DNA of 64,000 bases from Paraburkholderia tropica (GTDB taxonomy: Bacteria; Pseudomonadota; Gammaproteobacteria; Burkholderiales; Burkholderiaceae). Position numbers and translations under genes: made by a program. Below the pieces are notes generated by a model that ran no database searches, was not told where the DNA came from, and saw only the letters and a list, made by a program, of their open reading frames with translations. Shown here piece by piece: positions 63,951 to 64,000 of this stretch (position 1 is its first letter; every line of letters starts with the position of its first letter). The DNA is taken from assembly GCF_914484835.1 (NCBI RefSeq), contig NZ_CAJZAR010000078.1:42014-106013 (forward strand), given 5' to 3'.

Positions 63951-64000
63951 GAGAGGGCCCCGGACGCACACAGCCGCGTCTCACACGCGACGCCGCGCCG

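Noticed and set aside
63396..64000. The early stop of the chelatase gene taken as a pseudogene or sequencing error
   Set aside because: Register of the A7 run, the 6-nt spacer and the stem-loop fit a functional frameshift site better than random decay, although an indel error cannot be excluded without more data.

Overview
The window is about 64 kb of GC-rich DNA that reads as a replicon of a beta-proteobacterium of the Burkholderiaceae (Paraburkholderia/Caballeronia-like). The reasons are a prpB-prpC-acnD-prpF methylcitrate operon with divergent prpR, DUF3331 and DUF4148 proteins, an ESPR-type trimeric autotransporter, and aerobic cobalamin genes arranged around a B12 riboswitch. I see no rRNA, tRNA, phage, insertion sequence or CRISPR array. 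Family and species assignments are inference from gene content only.

Left part (1-13,000). A sulfate-ester locus consists of a Tat-exported SdsA1-type alkylsulfatase with a small partner, facing a four-gene operon: formylglycine-generating enzyme, Cys-type arylsulfatase, BASS-family transporter, DUF202 membrane protein. Both arms carry almost the same palindromic element upstream. Looser copies recur around a FixJ-type regulator and a lone receiver protein at 8.5-9.9 kb, so the block may be one regulon. It is followed by a glutamate-receptor-like channel protein and a cNMP-binding, thioredoxin-reductase-like flavoprotein.

Middle-left (13,000-22,700). Mixed genes: B12-dependent ribonucleotide reductase, a thioesterase, DUF3331, an AI-2E-family permease, an exported esterase, OpgC and a LysM/degenerate-LytM lipoprotein with a strong terminator.

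Propionate region (22,750-31,510). prpB-prpC-acnD-prpF runs leftwards from a recognisable sigma-54 promoter with two ATTTC-N6-GAAAT palindromes behind it; prpR diverges. A DUF559 gene bracketed by two hairpins with identical arms sits between acnD and prpF.

Middle-right (31,500-53,800). A molybdenum hydroxylase operon (iorA-iorB-triheme cytochrome c, with a 3-methyladenine glycosylase overlapping its end); DUF4148, CBS and ribA genes; an SH3-domain secreted protein; a 1486-aa trimeric autotransporter with five 465-bp repeats followed by an OmpA-like lipoprotein; and a translationally overlapping operon of an OmpR-type regulator, a LysM-FecR protein and a CHASE2 histidine kinase.

Right end (53,800-64,000). 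Cobalamin synthesis: cobE-cobO-cobB-bluB leftwards, and a cobalamin riboswitch followed by cobW-cobN-chlI/chlD rightwards. The last gene stops just after an A7 slippery run followed by a GC-rich stem-loop. This looks like programmed -1 frameshifting that would yield both the small and the medium chelatase subunit from one gene; the medium-subunit part lies beyond the window. B12 made here would serve the class II ribonucleotide reductase.
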